A DNA stretch of 36,395 bases from Legionellales bacterium. GTDB taxonomy: Bacteria; Pseudomonadota; Gammaproteobacteria; DSM-16500. Shown in pieces: positions 8,632 through 19,096 of this stretch. A program made the translations under genes and the position numbers. How positions within the stretch are numbered: the first letter of the stretch is position 1; each line of letters begins with the position of its first letter. Under the pieces are notes generated by a model. That model made no database searches. It was not told the origin of the DNA and saw only the letters and a program-made list of their open reading frames with translations. The stretch spans positions 1-36,395 of the forward strand of contig JAHFSI010000012.1 in assembly GCA_023265835.1 (NCBI GenBank), in the 5' to 3' direction.

Positions 8632-9507
8632 TTACCTATCATTTGCTATGGGGTATTGCTTGTTCTGGTCTAGAAAGAGGCCATCTGCTTGGGATGACAT
8701 GATTTGCAAGATATAGGCATTCTCAGCTGTTTTATAATAATCAACCAGCACGCCCGCGATATTCGTCTGATCATAAATATCAGCGCCTCGTTGGGGAACC
8801 TGTTCTGTTTTCACCGAAACACACCAAAGGCGGTTTTTAATTTTAGCTCGATATTGCATACGAGCAATAATTTCTTGCCCTGTATAACAACCCTTGTCAA
8901 AACTCACTGCATTTAACTGCGGTAATTGAAGATCATGTGGCAGAAATTTTTCGCTGGTTTCAGGATAAATGGTAGGAACATTTTCTTCAAAATTAAGTTG
9001 CTTCCACACTTCTGCAGAGCCAGGTTGATTGTCGACTATCATTTTTTTCCATAACAATGCAGTAGTTTGTCCTACAATTTGATAACGCCTCGACAATTTT
9101 AAAATCAATAGTCCATTTGATTCTGCTATTTCATCCGTTTTCTCTGGTATTTTGTCAAGATAATATTGTAATTGATCGCCGCAATAGCCCATGGTATTAA
9201 AATCATTAACAGGCTCCAGGGTCACTTTAAAAAAAACAGCATATTTTTTTAAAGCGGCCAATGCCAGAGGGAGCATGTCGGCTTGCATTTGTAGATAATA
9301 ACGTCCTTGATAATAAAACAAACGGAAAAAAGAAATAATACGGCCTTGCGGATTGCAATGGGCGCCTAGCGAGGTTTGTGTGCTTGAGATTGTTTCTAGA
9401 TTACAAGTGAGCTGCCCTTGCAAGAATTTTTTTGCGTCCGGGCCTTCTATGCAAAGCAGGCCTAGTTCAGTTAAATCCAAAATGAGATTTTTAGGCTGGT
9501 ATTTCAT
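8632..9507 (-). CDS. ygfZ: Folate-binding YgfZ/GcvT-like protein
   Basis: FLQGQLTCNLE and the KGCYTGQEIIARMQYRAKIKNRL signature. Confidence 0.93.
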   Translation of the reverse strand: MKYQPKNLILDLTELGLLCIEGPDAKKFLQGQLTCNLETISSTQTSLGAHCNPQGRIISFFRLFYYQGRYYLQMQADMLPLALAALKKYAVFFKVTLEPVNDFNTMGYCGDQLQYYLDKIPEKTDEIAESNGLLILKLSRRYQIVGQTTALLWKKMIVDNQPGSAEVWKQLNFEENVPTIYPETSEKFLPHDLQLPQLNAVSFDKGCYTGQEIIARMQYRAKIKNRLWCVSVKTEQVPQRGADIYDQTNIAGVLVDYYKTAENAYILQIMSSQADGLFLDQNKQYPIANDR

Positions 9508-9510
9508 AAT

Positions 9511-12500
9511 TCACACATGCGGAACAGAACAATTTTTAAAAAGATAATCCACCCATAAATTGCTGAGTTGCTCTTGTAGACGATTTTGGATTTGTCTTTC
9601 TTCGATATTATTAAAGTCAATTAACTCTAACGGTTGTTCTGGCCAAGAGCAGGCAAAGACAGCTTTGGTGCGTTGACCTGTTTCCGGGTTGATTTGCCAT
9701 TGCAAACACTGGGCGCAGACACCTTTTAGCATACATTGCATGGTGCTGTATACCGATCCTGAAATGCGTGGATTTTTTATTAAAATTTCTTTTAAGGTTG
9801 TTTTGCGGGCTTCTTGAAAGCGGCGTAGTAAGGTGGTGTTACCGATGATATAAATACGGTCCACATTGCTCAGTGGAATTTCCAAGTTTTCTTTATGGGC
9901 GTAACGTAATAATACATCTAACGCATCACCTTGCATGGAATAGTCCTGCTGCCTCCGTGCGACAATGGGCTTGCCATCGATAACAGACCAAATAATAACA
10001 TTAGCAGCTTCTTCCAATTCATCTTGGCAATACACTTCTTCTTTTGTTTTAAAATTCCCAAGATAAATCACTTTATTGCCCGCATGACGTAAAGCAGTAC
10101 CATAACTTTTTAATAAAGACATACTGAGTTGATTGCCCATGATGAGCACGGTTTCATGTTCATGCGATACTTTTGCACGTATGCCAGTTGGGCCCATTAA
10201 CGAGATGGGATCACCGACACGGAAAGTCGAGCACAGTTTAGCGCTAGCACCTGTTTCAATAATCATAAATTTTAACGTGCCGGATGCTTTAAAGACTTCC
10301 GATGCAATTAAGGCCAGCGGTTCTATTTGTAGTGACGTGTTATCAATCAACGGAGCATGGGTTTCATAATTTTGTAAACGATAGAATTGGCCGGGTTGAA
10401 AATGTTTTGCTGCAAGTGGTGCGTGTATCGTGAGTTCGATCACATTAGACAAACGGCGTTCAATGTGGGTGATATGGGCTTGAAAAGAATGGGCAATGTG
10501 TTGCGCGAAGGTCTGGTATTCTTCATCGCGGCCTGGCTTGCCAAGCTGGGTCTTTAATGCAGCAAGGACCTTAGGATAAGTACGCATCCCTGAGGCAATG
10601 GCTTTGACCACACTGCCATGAAAAACGGGATGGGTGTCACCAATTAAACTCACACGATAATGGTCTTTATGATACGAGGTGAAGGGCCCGAAATGAGGCT
10701 CTTTGACATGAGTGACGCCCTCTGCAACAGTGAGTTCACCGTCTACATCTTCATAATGTTGATATTGCAAGCCCAACCGTTTAAAGGTACCTCGGTGTTC
10801 GAACTCATAAGCAATATTAGGCTGTGTTCCCGTTGCAACAAAAATAGCGCGCGCAGGAATACGGACTTCTTCTTGTGTTGCTTCCCATTCGGTTTTATTT
10901 TTGCGTAAACGGCGGTGACAGATCAGTGTTTCGACATGTCCATGTTGGTTTAAGTCTACGGCAGTCGGTTCAAGTGCTTCTAAATAATAAACGCCTTCTT
11001 CCAGTGCTTTTGCTAATTCCTCATGATTATTGATATAAGCAGGCGATTCTTGCATAGAGCGGCGATACACGATCGTGACACCGCCCCATTGATGGATGAG
11101 TTTAATAAAATTAGGTTTCTCATGTGCTTTTTCGGCACGTTCGCGTTCATGGCGTACGGCTTTGCCGTGGACGATAAATTCTTCTAAAATTTCTAATGAA
11201 GCGACATCGAATTGGTCCAATAAATCTTCTTCGGAATGGTGCTCGATTAATTTTTCATAGCGGAACAATATTTTTTCGACTTGGGTAATATAGTAAGCTT
11301 GCACTTCAGTGGCGGTATCCACACCTGTCAACCCGCCGCCAATAATTACGGCGGGCAAGCGTATTTGTAAATTGGTCAGGCTTTCTTTTTTAGCGGCATT
11401 GCCCAGTTGTAATGCCATTAAAAAGTCATTGGCTTGACGCATGCCGGGCGCCAAGCTGCCTGGGATGGCCAATGCTTTAGGCAAGCCGGCACCGACGGCA
11501 ATGACAAAATGATCAAAACCCATGGCCCAGGCATCATCAATCGTGATGGTACCGCCAAAACGGGTATTGCCGAACACCTGAAAACAAGGTTTACGTAGTA
11601 AGCTTAAGTAGATTAATTTTAAAAAGTTTTTGTCCCAGCGTACGGTAATACCATATTCTGCTACGCCGCCAAAACCTGCCATTAAACGTTCGTCTAAGGA
11701 TTCGCGTAATTCATCAAAGTGATAGACAGGTGTCTTAATTAATTGTTCGGGCAAAGGCTCAATCTTGAGTCCATCAAAGCCAACGACAGCAAATCCTTCG
11801 AGCAGGAGATGATGCGCTAGCGTAAAACCAGCAGGTCCCATGCCGGCGATCATGACTTTTAAGCCATTATAGGGTTGCATGGCCCATTGTTTTTTACGTA
11901 AGGGGTTCCAACGGGTGAGTAAATCATAGATTTCTACGCCCCATGGTAAATTTAACACATCGGTTAAAATACCTGTCTCAGCTTGCGGAATATTAACGGG
12001 TTCTTGTTTTTGATAAATACACGCTTTCATGCAGTCATTGCAGATACGATGGCCGGTTGCGGGGCACATGGGGTTGTCTACCATGATCATGGCCAAGGCG
12101 GCAATTGTCTGGCCATCGCGTTTTAAACTGTGCATTTCAGAAATTTTTTCTTCTAAGGGGCAGCCGGTCAAAATGGTATCTAATGGGTTTTTCTTTAGGC
12201 CTTGGCTGGGGTCGCCTTTTTTGACAGGAAAACCTTTAGAACAAAAATCGCCGTCATGGTCGTGGCAGTAAATACAATAGTTCACCTCGTCTTGGACTTC
12301 GCGTGCGTTCATACGGGGGTCGGTGAGTTTAAACCCATCACGTAGACGCAAACGAGTTTCGGGCGCGGTGTAACGTTCAAGTTTATCATGGGCTGCAGGA
12401 ACACGGGCCACGAGGTTTTCATAATCCAGGCGTTCGGGGATGCGAAAACTCGTCCAGTTTTTTACGATTGCTTTGGCCTCAGGCGTAATCAACGCATGGA

Positions 12501-13071
12501 TGCACCATTGAGTGAGTTTTTCGATGTCATCGGTAAATTGTTCAGGCGTGGTGATGTATTGGTTGGCCAGCAAGCTGATGGCCATTTCTAAATCGTCGGT
12601 TTGCAAGGGGGATTTTTTTAATTGTTCATTTAACCAGCGAGTTAACGTAGCAAAGTCAGGTAAATTCTCGGTATTCAATAATTGTTTTTTTGCTCGGCGC
12701 AAGACGAAAAATTTTTTGAAGGCAGCGATAGGGTTTTGGGCGACTGTTTTGGCTTGGGCGAGGGCGGCGGCTTCTTCGATATTAAATAAATCAACGAGAA
12801 AGGTGTCTAAAAAAGTTGCACAAGCGATTAATAGTTCGCTGGTTGTTTGAGGAGTTAGTGAAGCATTGTCTTGCCTATAAGCGAGCAGAGCATCATGCAA
12901 TAGGGGATTAAATTGCTGTAATGCAGATAAAAAGCATTGATCAAGGCGTAATAGGCCTTGAGGCAGAAATAATTCTGGGAAAGAAAAACCGGTCAATTGC
13001 AGTGTTGGTTTGAGCATGATGGGAAAGATTATAGGTGATTTGATGGGCCGCGTCATCCATCTCAGGCCCAA
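9511..13071 (-). CDS. Multidomain FAD/NAD(P)-dependent oxidoreductase (GltD-like plus ferredoxin-reductase/DHODH electron-transfer-like domain)
   Basis: Cys-rich N-terminal region (CIYCHDHDGDFCSKG, CNDCMKACIYQ); nucleotide-binding motifs (MIAGMGPAGFTLAHHLLLEG, AVIIGGGLTGVDTATEV); C-terminal HIERRLSNVIELTIHAP...PGQFYRLQNYE and CMLKGVCAQCLQW Fe-S-type motif. Real start may be the internal Met at MLKPTLQLTG. Confidence 0.8.
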   Translation of the reverse strand: MGLRWMTRPIKSPIIFPIMLKPTLQLTGFSFPELFLPQGLLRLDQCFLSALQQFNPLLHDALLAYRQDNASLTPQTTSELLIACATFLDTFLVDLFNIEEAAALAQAKTVAQNPIAAFKKFFVLRRAKKQLLNTENLPDFATLTRWLNEQLKKSPLQTDDLEMAISLLANQYITTPEQFTDDIEKLTQWCIHALITPEAKAIVKNWTSFRIPERLDYENLVARVPAAHDKLERYTAPETRLRLRDGFKLTDPRMNAREVQDEVNYCIYCHDHDGDFCSKGFPVKKGDPSQGLKKNPLDTILTGCPLEEKISEMHSLKRDGQTIAALAMIMVDNPMCPATGHRICNDCMKACIYQKQEPVNIPQAETGILTDVLNLPWGVEIYDLLTRWNPLRKKQWAMQPYNGLKVMIAGMGPAGFTLAHHLLLEGFAVVGFDGLKIEPLPEQLIKTPVYHFDELRESLDERLMAGFGGVAEYGITVRWDKNFLKLIYLSLLRKPCFQVFGNTRFGGTITIDDAWAMGFDHFVIAVGAGLPKALAIPGSLAPGMRQANDFLMALQLGNAAKKESLTNLQIRLPAVIIGGGLTGVDTATEVQAYYITQVEKILFRYEKLIEHHSEEDLLDQFDVASLEILEEFIVHGKAVRHERERAEKAHEKPNFIKLIHQWGGVTIVYRRSMQESPAYINNHEELAKALEEGVYYLEALEPTAVDLNQHGHVETLICHRRLRKNKTEWEATQEEVRIPARAIFVATGTQPNIAYEFEHRGTFKRLGLQYQHYEDVDGELTVAEGVTHVKEPHFGPFTSYHKDHYRVSLIGDTHPVFHGSVVKAIASGMRTYPKVLAALKTQLGKPGRDEEYQTFAQHIAHSFQAHITHIERRLSNVIELTIHAPLAAKHFQPGQFYRLQNYETHAPLIDNTSLQIEPLALIASEVFKASGTLKFMIIETGASAKLCSTFRVGDPISLMGPTGIRAKVSHEHETVLIMGNQLSMSLLKSYGTALRHAGNKVIYLGNFKTKEEVYCQDELEEAANVIIWSVIDGKPIVARRQQDYSMQGDALDVLLRYAHKENLEIPLSNVDRIYIIGNTTLLRRFQEARKTTLKEILIKNPRISGSVYSTMQCMLKGVCAQCLQWQINPETGQRTKAVFACSWPEQPLELIDFNNIEERQIQNRLQEQLSNLWVDYLFKNCSVPHV

Positions 13072-13122
13072 TCGTGAACGCGCCCGCGTGCGGTTTTTTT
13101 CAATTAACCTGATACCTTTGTT

Positions 13123-13151
13123 CTTGAATATTCCTATTTCGCCCCTATAAT
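13123..13151 (+). promoter_or_regulatory. Candidate sigma32 (RpoH) heat-shock promoter of htpG
   Basis: CTTGAA (13123-13128), 13-nt spacer, CCCCTATAAT (13142-13151), upstream of a chaperone gene. Confidence 0.65.
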
Positions 13152-13192
13152 CCCTATACTATTTAATCAAGCGTTCCAGGAGATATTCAGTC

Positions 13193-15124
13193 ATGTCAAC
13201 CACTCATCCGTCCGAAAAGTTACATTTCCAGGCAGAAGTCACCCAGTTATTAGATATTGTTGTTCATTCGCTATACAGCAATAAAGAAATTTTCCTTCGT
13301 GAATTGATTTCCAACGCCTCAGATGCGGCAGACAAATTACGTTTTGAAGCCCTGGCTGATCCTGCTTTGTATGAAACAGATGCTGAACTTGCTATCCGTA
13401 TCAGCTTTGATGAAAAAGCCCGGACGATTACGATTAGCGATAATGGAATAGGCATGAGGCGGGATGAAGTGGTTGACAATTTAGGTACCATTGCTAAATC
13501 GGGTACGCGTGAGTTTTTAGCGCGTTTGACGGGGGACCAAAAGAAAGATGCTCATTTGGTTGGTCAGTTCGGTGTAGGTTTCTATTCTTCTTTTATTGTG
13601 GCAGACAAAGTGACAGTAAATACACGTCGTGCGGGATTGACTAAAGAGCATGGCGTATCGTGGGAATCAGCTGGAAAAGGCGATTATACGATTGCTAACA
13701 TCGAAAAATTAACTCGCGGTACCGACATTATTTTACATATTAAAGAAGGCGAAGATGAATTTTTAAATGACTGGCGTTTACGTAACATTGTTACTAAATA
13801 CTCTGATCATATTAACCTGCCTATTTTAATGAAAAAAATGGTCACTGTTGATGAAAAAGAAACGGCTCCCAAAGCAGTAGAATGGGAAGCAGCAAACCGT
13901 GCCACTGCCTTATGGACACTGCCTAAAAATTCGATTACTGAGGAGCAATATAAAGAACATTACAAACATATTGCGCATGATTTTGAAGATCCTTTGCTTT
14001 GGGCGCACAATCAAGTGGAAGGCGGCAATCTGGATTATATTAGTTTGCTTTACATTCCATCCAAAGCACCTTTTGATCTTTGGCAGCACCAGCATCAACG
14101 CGGTTTGAAATTGTATGTGCAGCGTGTATTTATCATGGACAAAGTAGAGCAATTCATGCCGAATTACTTGCGATTTGTGCGGGGCATTGTGGATACCAAT
14201 GCGTTGCCGCTGAATATTTCTCGTGAAATATTACAAGATAATGCAACGATGACTAAATTGCGTAGCGCATTAGTCAAGCGTGTGTTAGATATGTTAGACA
14301 AGCTGGCCAAAGACGATCCTGAAAAATACGCGGTTTTCTGGGGCCAATTTGGTAATGCATTAAAAGAAGGGCCGGCAGAGGATTTTGCCAATCGTGAACG
14401 CATTGCTAAACTGCTGCGTTTTGCTTCGACGCACTTGGATTCTTCCGCACAAACGGTTTCTTTAGAAGCCTATGCGGGCCGTATGAAGCCAGGACAAAAG
14501 AAAATATATTACATGACTGCAGAAACGTTTAATGCGGCAAAAGCCAGCCCGCATTTGGAGATTTTCCGTAAGAACAATATAGAAGTCTTGTTATTGTCAG
14601 ACCGTATCGATGAATGGGTTGTTGGGCATTTGTCTGAATTTGATGGGAAACCATTGCAATCGGTTGCTAAAGGGGATGTAAACTTAGATGAGTTAGTCGG
14701 AGAAGAAGACAAGGCAGTTAAAGAAGAGCACAAAAAGCAAGAAGAACAGATCAAGGAAGAATTTGGCGATATTATTAAGCGTGTCAAAGAAGTATTAGGC
14801 GAACAAGTGAAAGAAGCACGTATTTCACATCGCTTGACGAGCTCGCCGGCTTGCTTAGTTGCGGATGAAAATGATATGGGAATGCAGTTGCAAAGATTGT
14901 TAAAAGCAGCGGGACAAGAGATAGGCGATATCAAACCGATTTTTGAATTGAACCCAACCCATCCATTGGTCTCTTTGCTGCGGGATGAAAAAAATACGGA
15001 ACGCTTTAAAGAATGGACGCAAATTTTATTTGATCAAGCGCTCTTGGCTGAAGGGGGGCAATTGAAAGAACCAGGGCTGTTTGTGCAGAGGATGAATAAA
15101 TTGCTGTTGGAGTTGGTAAAATAA
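13193..15124 (+). CDS. htpG: Molecular chaperone HtpG (Hsp90)
   Basis: [60 protein letters not shown]. Confidence 0.98.
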   Translation: MSTTHPSEKLHFQAEVTQLLDIVVHSLYSNKEIFLRELISNASDAADKLRFEALADPALYETDAELAIRISFDEKARTITISDNGIGMRRDEVVDNLGTIAKSGTREFLARLTGDQKKDAHLVGQFGVGFYSSFIVADKVTVNTRRAGLTKEHGVSWESAGKGDYTIANIEKLTRGTDIILHIKEGEDEFLNDWRLRNIVTKYSDHINLPILMKKMVTVDEKETAPKAVEWEAANRATALWTLPKNSITEEQYKEHYKHIAHDFEDPLLWAHNQVEGGNLDYISLLYIPSKAPFDLWQHQHQRGLKLYVQRVFIMDKVEQFMPNYLRFVRGIVDTNALPLNISREILQDNATMTKLRSALVKRVLDMLDKLAKDDPEKYAVFWGQFGNALKEGPAEDFANRERIAKLLRFASTHLDSSAQTVSLEAYAGRMKPGQKKIYYMTAETFNAAKASPHLEIFRKNNIEVLLLSDRIDEWVVGHLSEFDGKPLQSVAKGDVNLDELVGEEDKAVKEEHKKQEEQIKEEFGDIIKRVKEVLGEQVKEARISHRLTSSPACLVADENDMGMQLQRLLKAAGQEIGDIKPIFELNPTHPLVSLLRDEKNTERFKEWTQILFDQALLAEGGQLKEPGLFVQRMNKLLLELVK

Positions 15125-15137
15125 AAGGAGCAGATAA

Positions 15138-16511
15138 ATGCTAGCTTGTTTTGTGAAGTCGTCGCTTAAAAAAAGTGTGGTCCCTATTTTTTTTGTTAAG
15201 AAAGAAGACTTTTCTGCATGGCTTGGCAAACAAAATATAATTATTAAAAATTGGCTCACGACGACGGGGTTTCGTGGGGAGTTGGGGCAAGTTAGATTGA
15301 TACCGAACCAGCAGGGCCAGCTTGCGCAAGTTGTTTGTATTATTTCAGATTCAAAAGACTTCTGGGCAGCGGGTGCTCTGCCTTTGAGTTTGCCAGAAGG
15401 GCTTTATCGTTTTGAATTGTCTGCATCCGATTATCTTTCTTTTGCTATCGGGTGGGGGTTGGGGGCTTATCAATTTGTTCGTTATAAAAAACCGAATCGT
15501 TTGCCGGCGCAGGTTGTATTACCTAAAGAAATAGATCAGCAGCATATTCATAATATCGTTGAGTCGATTTATCTGGTGCGTACTTTGATTAATGTGCCTA
15601 CCGATGATATGGGGCCTTCGGAATTGGCGGCGGCTGCGGCGCATTTAGCTAAACAATATAAGGCGGCTTTTAAGCAAATCGTGGGCAAAGAACTGCTTAA
15701 GCAGGGCCTTGCTTCTATTTATACCGTGGGTCGGGCAAGTGATGATGCGCCGCGTTTGCTAGATATGCGTTGGGGCAAGAAAAAACATCCGAAAGTGACG
15801 TTAGTAGGCAAAGGGGTTTGTTTTGATACGGGCGGTTTAGATATAAAAACGGCTGCGGGTATGCAGCTCATGAAAAAAGATATGGGCGGCGCGGCGCATG
15901 TATTGGGGTTAGCACGCATGATTATGGAGGCAAAGTTGCCTGTTTGTTTACATGTGTTAATTCCGGCGGTAGAAAATTCAGTAGGTGGTAATGCTTATCG
16001 GCCGGGGGACATTATTACTAGTCACAAAGGTATTACGATTGAGGTAGGCAATACGGATGCAGAAGGCCGGGTGGTGTTGGCGGATGCGTTAAGTGTCGCG
16101 GTGAATGAAAAACCGGACTTGCTTATTGATATGGCGACGTTAACCGGTGCTGCACGGGTGGCGTTGGGGACGGAATTGCCGGCGGTGTTTTCTAATCAAG
16201 ACCGTGTTGTGGAAGATTTAACGGCCCATGCGAATCAATTAATAGATCCTATTTGGCGTTTGCCTTTGTTTGGTCTTTATCGGGATTCTTTGAATAGTTC
16301 TATTGCGGATATTAATAATAATTCTGCAGATGGGTATGCAGGGGCTATTACGGCTGGGTTATTTTTAAAAGAATTTGTGCCGAATGAAATACCTTGGCTG
16401 CATTTTGATTTGATGGCGTGGAACTTGAAGGCGCGTCCTGGGAGGCCGCAAGGAGGTGAGGCGATGGCGTTGCGGGCGTTGTTTGGGTATTTGGCGGCGC
16501 GGTTTGGGTAG
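15138..16511 (+). CDS. M17 leucyl aminopeptidase family protein
   Basis: VGKGVCFDTGGLDIK, KKDMGGAAHVLGLA, NTDAEGRVVLADAL, MATLTGAARVALG. Confidence 0.95.
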   Translation: MLACFVKSSLKKSVVPIFFVKKEDFSAWLGKQNIIIKNWLTTTGFRGELGQVRLIPNQQGQLAQVVCIISDSKDFWAAGALPLSLPEGLYRFELSASDYLSFAIGWGLGAYQFVRYKKPNRLPAQVVLPKEIDQQHIHNIVESIYLVRTLINVPTDDMGPSELAAAAAHLAKQYKAAFKQIVGKELLKQGLASIYTVGRASDDAPRLLDMRWGKKKHPKVTLVGKGVCFDTGGLDIKTAAGMQLMKKDMGGAAHVLGLARMIMEAKLPVCLHVLIPAVENSVGGNAYRPGDIITSHKGITIEVGNTDAEGRVVLADALSVAVNEKPDLLIDMATLTGAARVALGTELPAVFSNQDRVVEDLTAHANQLIDPIWRLPLFGLYRDSLNSSIADINNNSADGYAGAITAGLFLKEFVPNEIPWLHFDLMAWNLKARPGRPQGGEAMALRALFGYLAARFG

Positions 16512-16544
16512 CTTGTCATTTTGATAACAACTCATTTCTCCACT

Positions 16545-16804
16545 CGTCATTGCGAGCGAAGCGAAGCAAAGCAACCCAGTCTTTTCGGCGCTGCTTTTGG
16601 TATTAGCTCAGGTACCCAACATTGTCATCCCCGCGCAGGCGGGGACCTATTCATCCAAAGCACCTTTCCTGCCATAAGCCGAATGGGTCCCCGCCTGCGC
16701 GGGGATGACAGTGTTGGGTGGCTTGATCTGTTACTGCTTTTGAACGTAAAAGATACTAATCAACGCTCAAAAGACTGGGTTGCTTCGCTTCGCTCGCAAT
16801 GACG
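16545..16804. repeat. Composite nested inverted repeat: outer family C arms enclosing family B copy 1
   Basis: cgtcattgcgagcgaagcgaagcaaagcaacccagtctttt (16545-16585) versus aaaagactgggttgcttcgcttcgctcgcaatgacg (16769-16804). Confidence 0.88.
16600..16733. repeat. Palindromic intergenic repeat, family B copy 1
   Basis: gtattagctcaggtacccaacattgtcatccccgcgcaggcggggacc ... ggtccccgcctgcgcggggatgaca ... ggcttgatctgtta; near-identical to 35721-35854. Confidence 0.92.
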
Positions 16805-16827
16805 GTGAACTATTGCCTACCTTCCTC

Positions 16828-17853
16828 TTAATCCCAATTCAAAATCACTTTCCCGCTCTTGCCTGACCGCATCACTTCAAATGCTTTCTCATATTCCCGA
16901 ATAGAAAACTCATGCGTGATCACTGGCGAAACATCCAACCCACTCTGCAACATCGCAATCATCTTATACCATGTTTCAAACATTTCTCGTCCATAAATAC
17001 CTTTGACTTCCAGCCCTTTCAAAATGAAATGGTTCCAATTGATTTGCGTGCTTTGCGGCAAAAAACCCAGTAGTGCAATTTTGCCGCCATGGTTCATGCT
17101 ATCTAACATACCATTGAATCCGATAGGGCTGCCTGATACTTCCAGGCCGACATCAAATCCTTCACGCATGCCTAAGATGTCCATGGTTTCTTTCAAACTT
17201 GTTTTGGTTGTGTTGATGGCAAGCGATGCTCCCATTTTTTTGGCCATGTCTAAACGGTAATCATTAATGTCGGTGATAACAATATGTCTAGCTCCCGCAT
17301 GACGCGCTACCGCAGCAGCCATCAAACCGATAGGGCCTGCCCCTGTAATGACTACATCTTCCCCGGGCAAACTAAAAGACAAAGCCGTATGCACTGAGTT
17401 ACCTAATGGATTTAAAATAGCAGCGATTGTGTCAGAAATATCGGGTGGCACGCGATAGACATTGACCGAAGGAATTAATAAGTAGTCTGCTAAAGAACCC
17501 TGACGGGTGACACCAATGGTTTCATTTTTACGACAAATATGGCGCCGGCCTGCGCGGCAATTACGACAAAATTCACAAGCCACATGGTTTTCACCAGAGA
17601 CCCGGTCTCCTATCTTAAAACTATGAACTTCATGCCCTAACTCAACAATCTCGCCGACAAACTCATGGCCAATGACCAAAGGCACAGGAATAACTTCCTG
17701 CGCCCATTCGTCCCAATTATAAATATGGATGTCGGTACCACAAATAGATGCTTTGGTTATTTTAATTAATACATCATTCGGACCCACTTTAGGCATGGGC
17801 ACTTCGGTCAGCCAAATGCCTGGTTCCGCTTTTAATTTAACTAAGGCTTTCAT
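16828..17853 (-). CDS. tdh: L-threonine 3-dehydrogenase
   Basis: Zn-dependent MDR family: [43 protein letters not shown]; adjacent to kbl. Confidence 0.97.
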   Translation of the reverse strand: MKALVKLKAEPGIWLTEVPMPKVGPNDVLIKITKASICGTDIHIYNWDEWAQEVIPVPLVIGHEFVGEIVELGHEVHSFKIGDRVSGENHVACEFCRNCRAGRRHICRKNETIGVTRQGSLADYLLIPSVNVYRVPPDISDTIAAILNPLGNSVHTALSFSLPGEDVVITGAGPIGLMAAAVARHAGARHIVITDINDYRLDMAKKMGASLAINTTKTSLKETMDILGMREGFDVGLEVSGSPIGFNGMLDSMNHGGKIALLGFLPQSTQINWNHFILKGLEVKGIYGREMFETWYKMIAMLQSGLDVSPVITHEFSIREYEKAFEVMRSGKSGKVILNWD

Positions 17854-19045
17854 GTTGTTTGATGACTCCTAATTGTTGTCCTACTTTTTTAAATGCAGCT
17901 AATGCTTTGTCTAACTGCTGTTGTGTATGTGCTGCGGACAGTTGCGTACGAATGCGAGCCTTATCTTGAGGTACCACAGGATAAGAAAAACCAATAACAT
18001 AAATGCCTTGTTTCAATAATTCATCCGCCATGGTTTTTGCCAGCATCGCATCGCCTAACATCACGGGGATGATAGGATGTTCGCCCGGAATAAGATGAAA
18101 ACCCAGTTGTGTAAGGCCTTTACGAAAATAAGCGCTATTTTCATGGACTTTTTTAATAAGATCATGACTGGTTTCGAGCAAATCAAGCACTTTAATTGAA
18201 GTGGCTGCAATGACGGGTGCCAAGGCATTGGAAAATAAATAAGGACGTGAACGTTGTCGTAACCAGGTAATGATTTCACGCTTGGCGCTGGTATAACCAC
18301 CGGAAGCACCGCCTAAGGCTTTGCCTAATGTGCCAGTGATGATATCCACACGCCCCATCACATGATGATATTCGTGTGTGCCGCGGCCGTTTTTGCCCAT
18401 AAAGCCAACCGCATGAGAATCATCTACCATCACCATTGCATCATAACGATCCGCTAAATCACAGATAGCCGGCAAATTGGCAACGATACCATCCATAGAA
18501 AAAACACCGTCGGTTGCAATTAAACGAAAACGGCAATTTTTAGCTTCTTGTAGTGCTTTTTCAAGATCGGCCATATCATTATTTTGGTAGCGAAAACGTT
18601 TTGCTTTGCAAAGACGAATACCATCGATGATGCTGGCGTGGTTTAAGGCATCACTAATGATTGCATCCTCTTCATTCAGCAATGTTTCAAACAAACCACC
18701 ATTGGCATCAAAACAAGAAGAATAAAGAATCGTATCTTCCATACCTAGAAATTGACTAATACGTGCTTCAAGTTCTTGATGGATATTTTGCGTGCCGCAA
18801 ATAAAACGCACAGATGACATGCCAAAACCATGGTGATCAATGGCTTTTTTAGCAGCCTCTCGGAGAGCAGGATGATTGGATAAACCTAAATAATTATTCG
18901 CGCAAAGGTTCAGGACTTCTTGGCCTTCTTTGATGGTAATCATGGCTTGTTGTGGCGAAGTAATAGTACGCTCAGTTTTATACAGTCCAGATTGATGAAG
19001 TATTTCAGTTTCATGTGCCAGATGCGCTAAAAATGTTTTTTTCAT
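17837..19045 (-). CDS. kbl: Glycine C-acetyltransferase (2-amino-3-ketobutyrate CoA ligase)
   Basis: [51 protein letters not shown]; overlaps tdh. Confidence 0.97.
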   Translation of the reverse strand: MKKTFLAHLAHETEILHQSGLYKTERTITSPQQAMITIKEGQEVLNLCANNYLGLSNHPALREAAKKAIDHHGFGMSSVRFICGTQNIHQELEARISQFLGMEDTILYSSCFDANGGLFETLLNEEDAIISDALNHASIIDGIRLCKAKRFRYQNNDMADLEKALQEAKNCRFRLIATDGVFSMDGIVANLPAICDLADRYDAMVMVDDSHAVGFMGKNGRGTHEYHHVMGRVDIITGTLGKALGGASGGYTSAKREIITWLRQRSRPYLFSNALAPVIAATSIKVLDLLETSHDLIKKVHENSAYFRKGLTQLGFHLIPGEHPIIPVMLGDAMLAKTMADELLKQGIYVIGFSYPVVPQDKARIRTQLSAAHTQQQLDKALAAFKKVGQQLGVIKQHESLS

Positions 19046-19062
19046 GTCAATTCCTTGCGTTA

Positions 19063-19092
19063 TTTGTCATCCTGAACGAAGTGAAGGATGAC
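19063..19092. repeat. Short inverted repeat upstream of kbl
   Basis: tgtcatcctgaacgaagtgaaggatgaca hairpin. Confidence 0.6.
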
Positions 19093-19096
19093 AGCG

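Noticed and set aside
13080-13103. Hairpin plus T-tract (ccgcgtgcggttttttt) resembling a rho-independent terminator
   Set aside because: Stem very short and no + strand gene upstream to terminate; lies between divergent genes.
14164-14934. Antisense ORFs inside htpG
   Set aside because: The htpG reading frame is unambiguous; these are by-products of codon usage.
16521-16802. 93-aa ORF overlapping the nested repeat
   Set aside because: Encoded almost entirely by palindromic repeat sequence (e.g. HCERSEAKQP, PRLRGDDS), a well-known annotation artefact.
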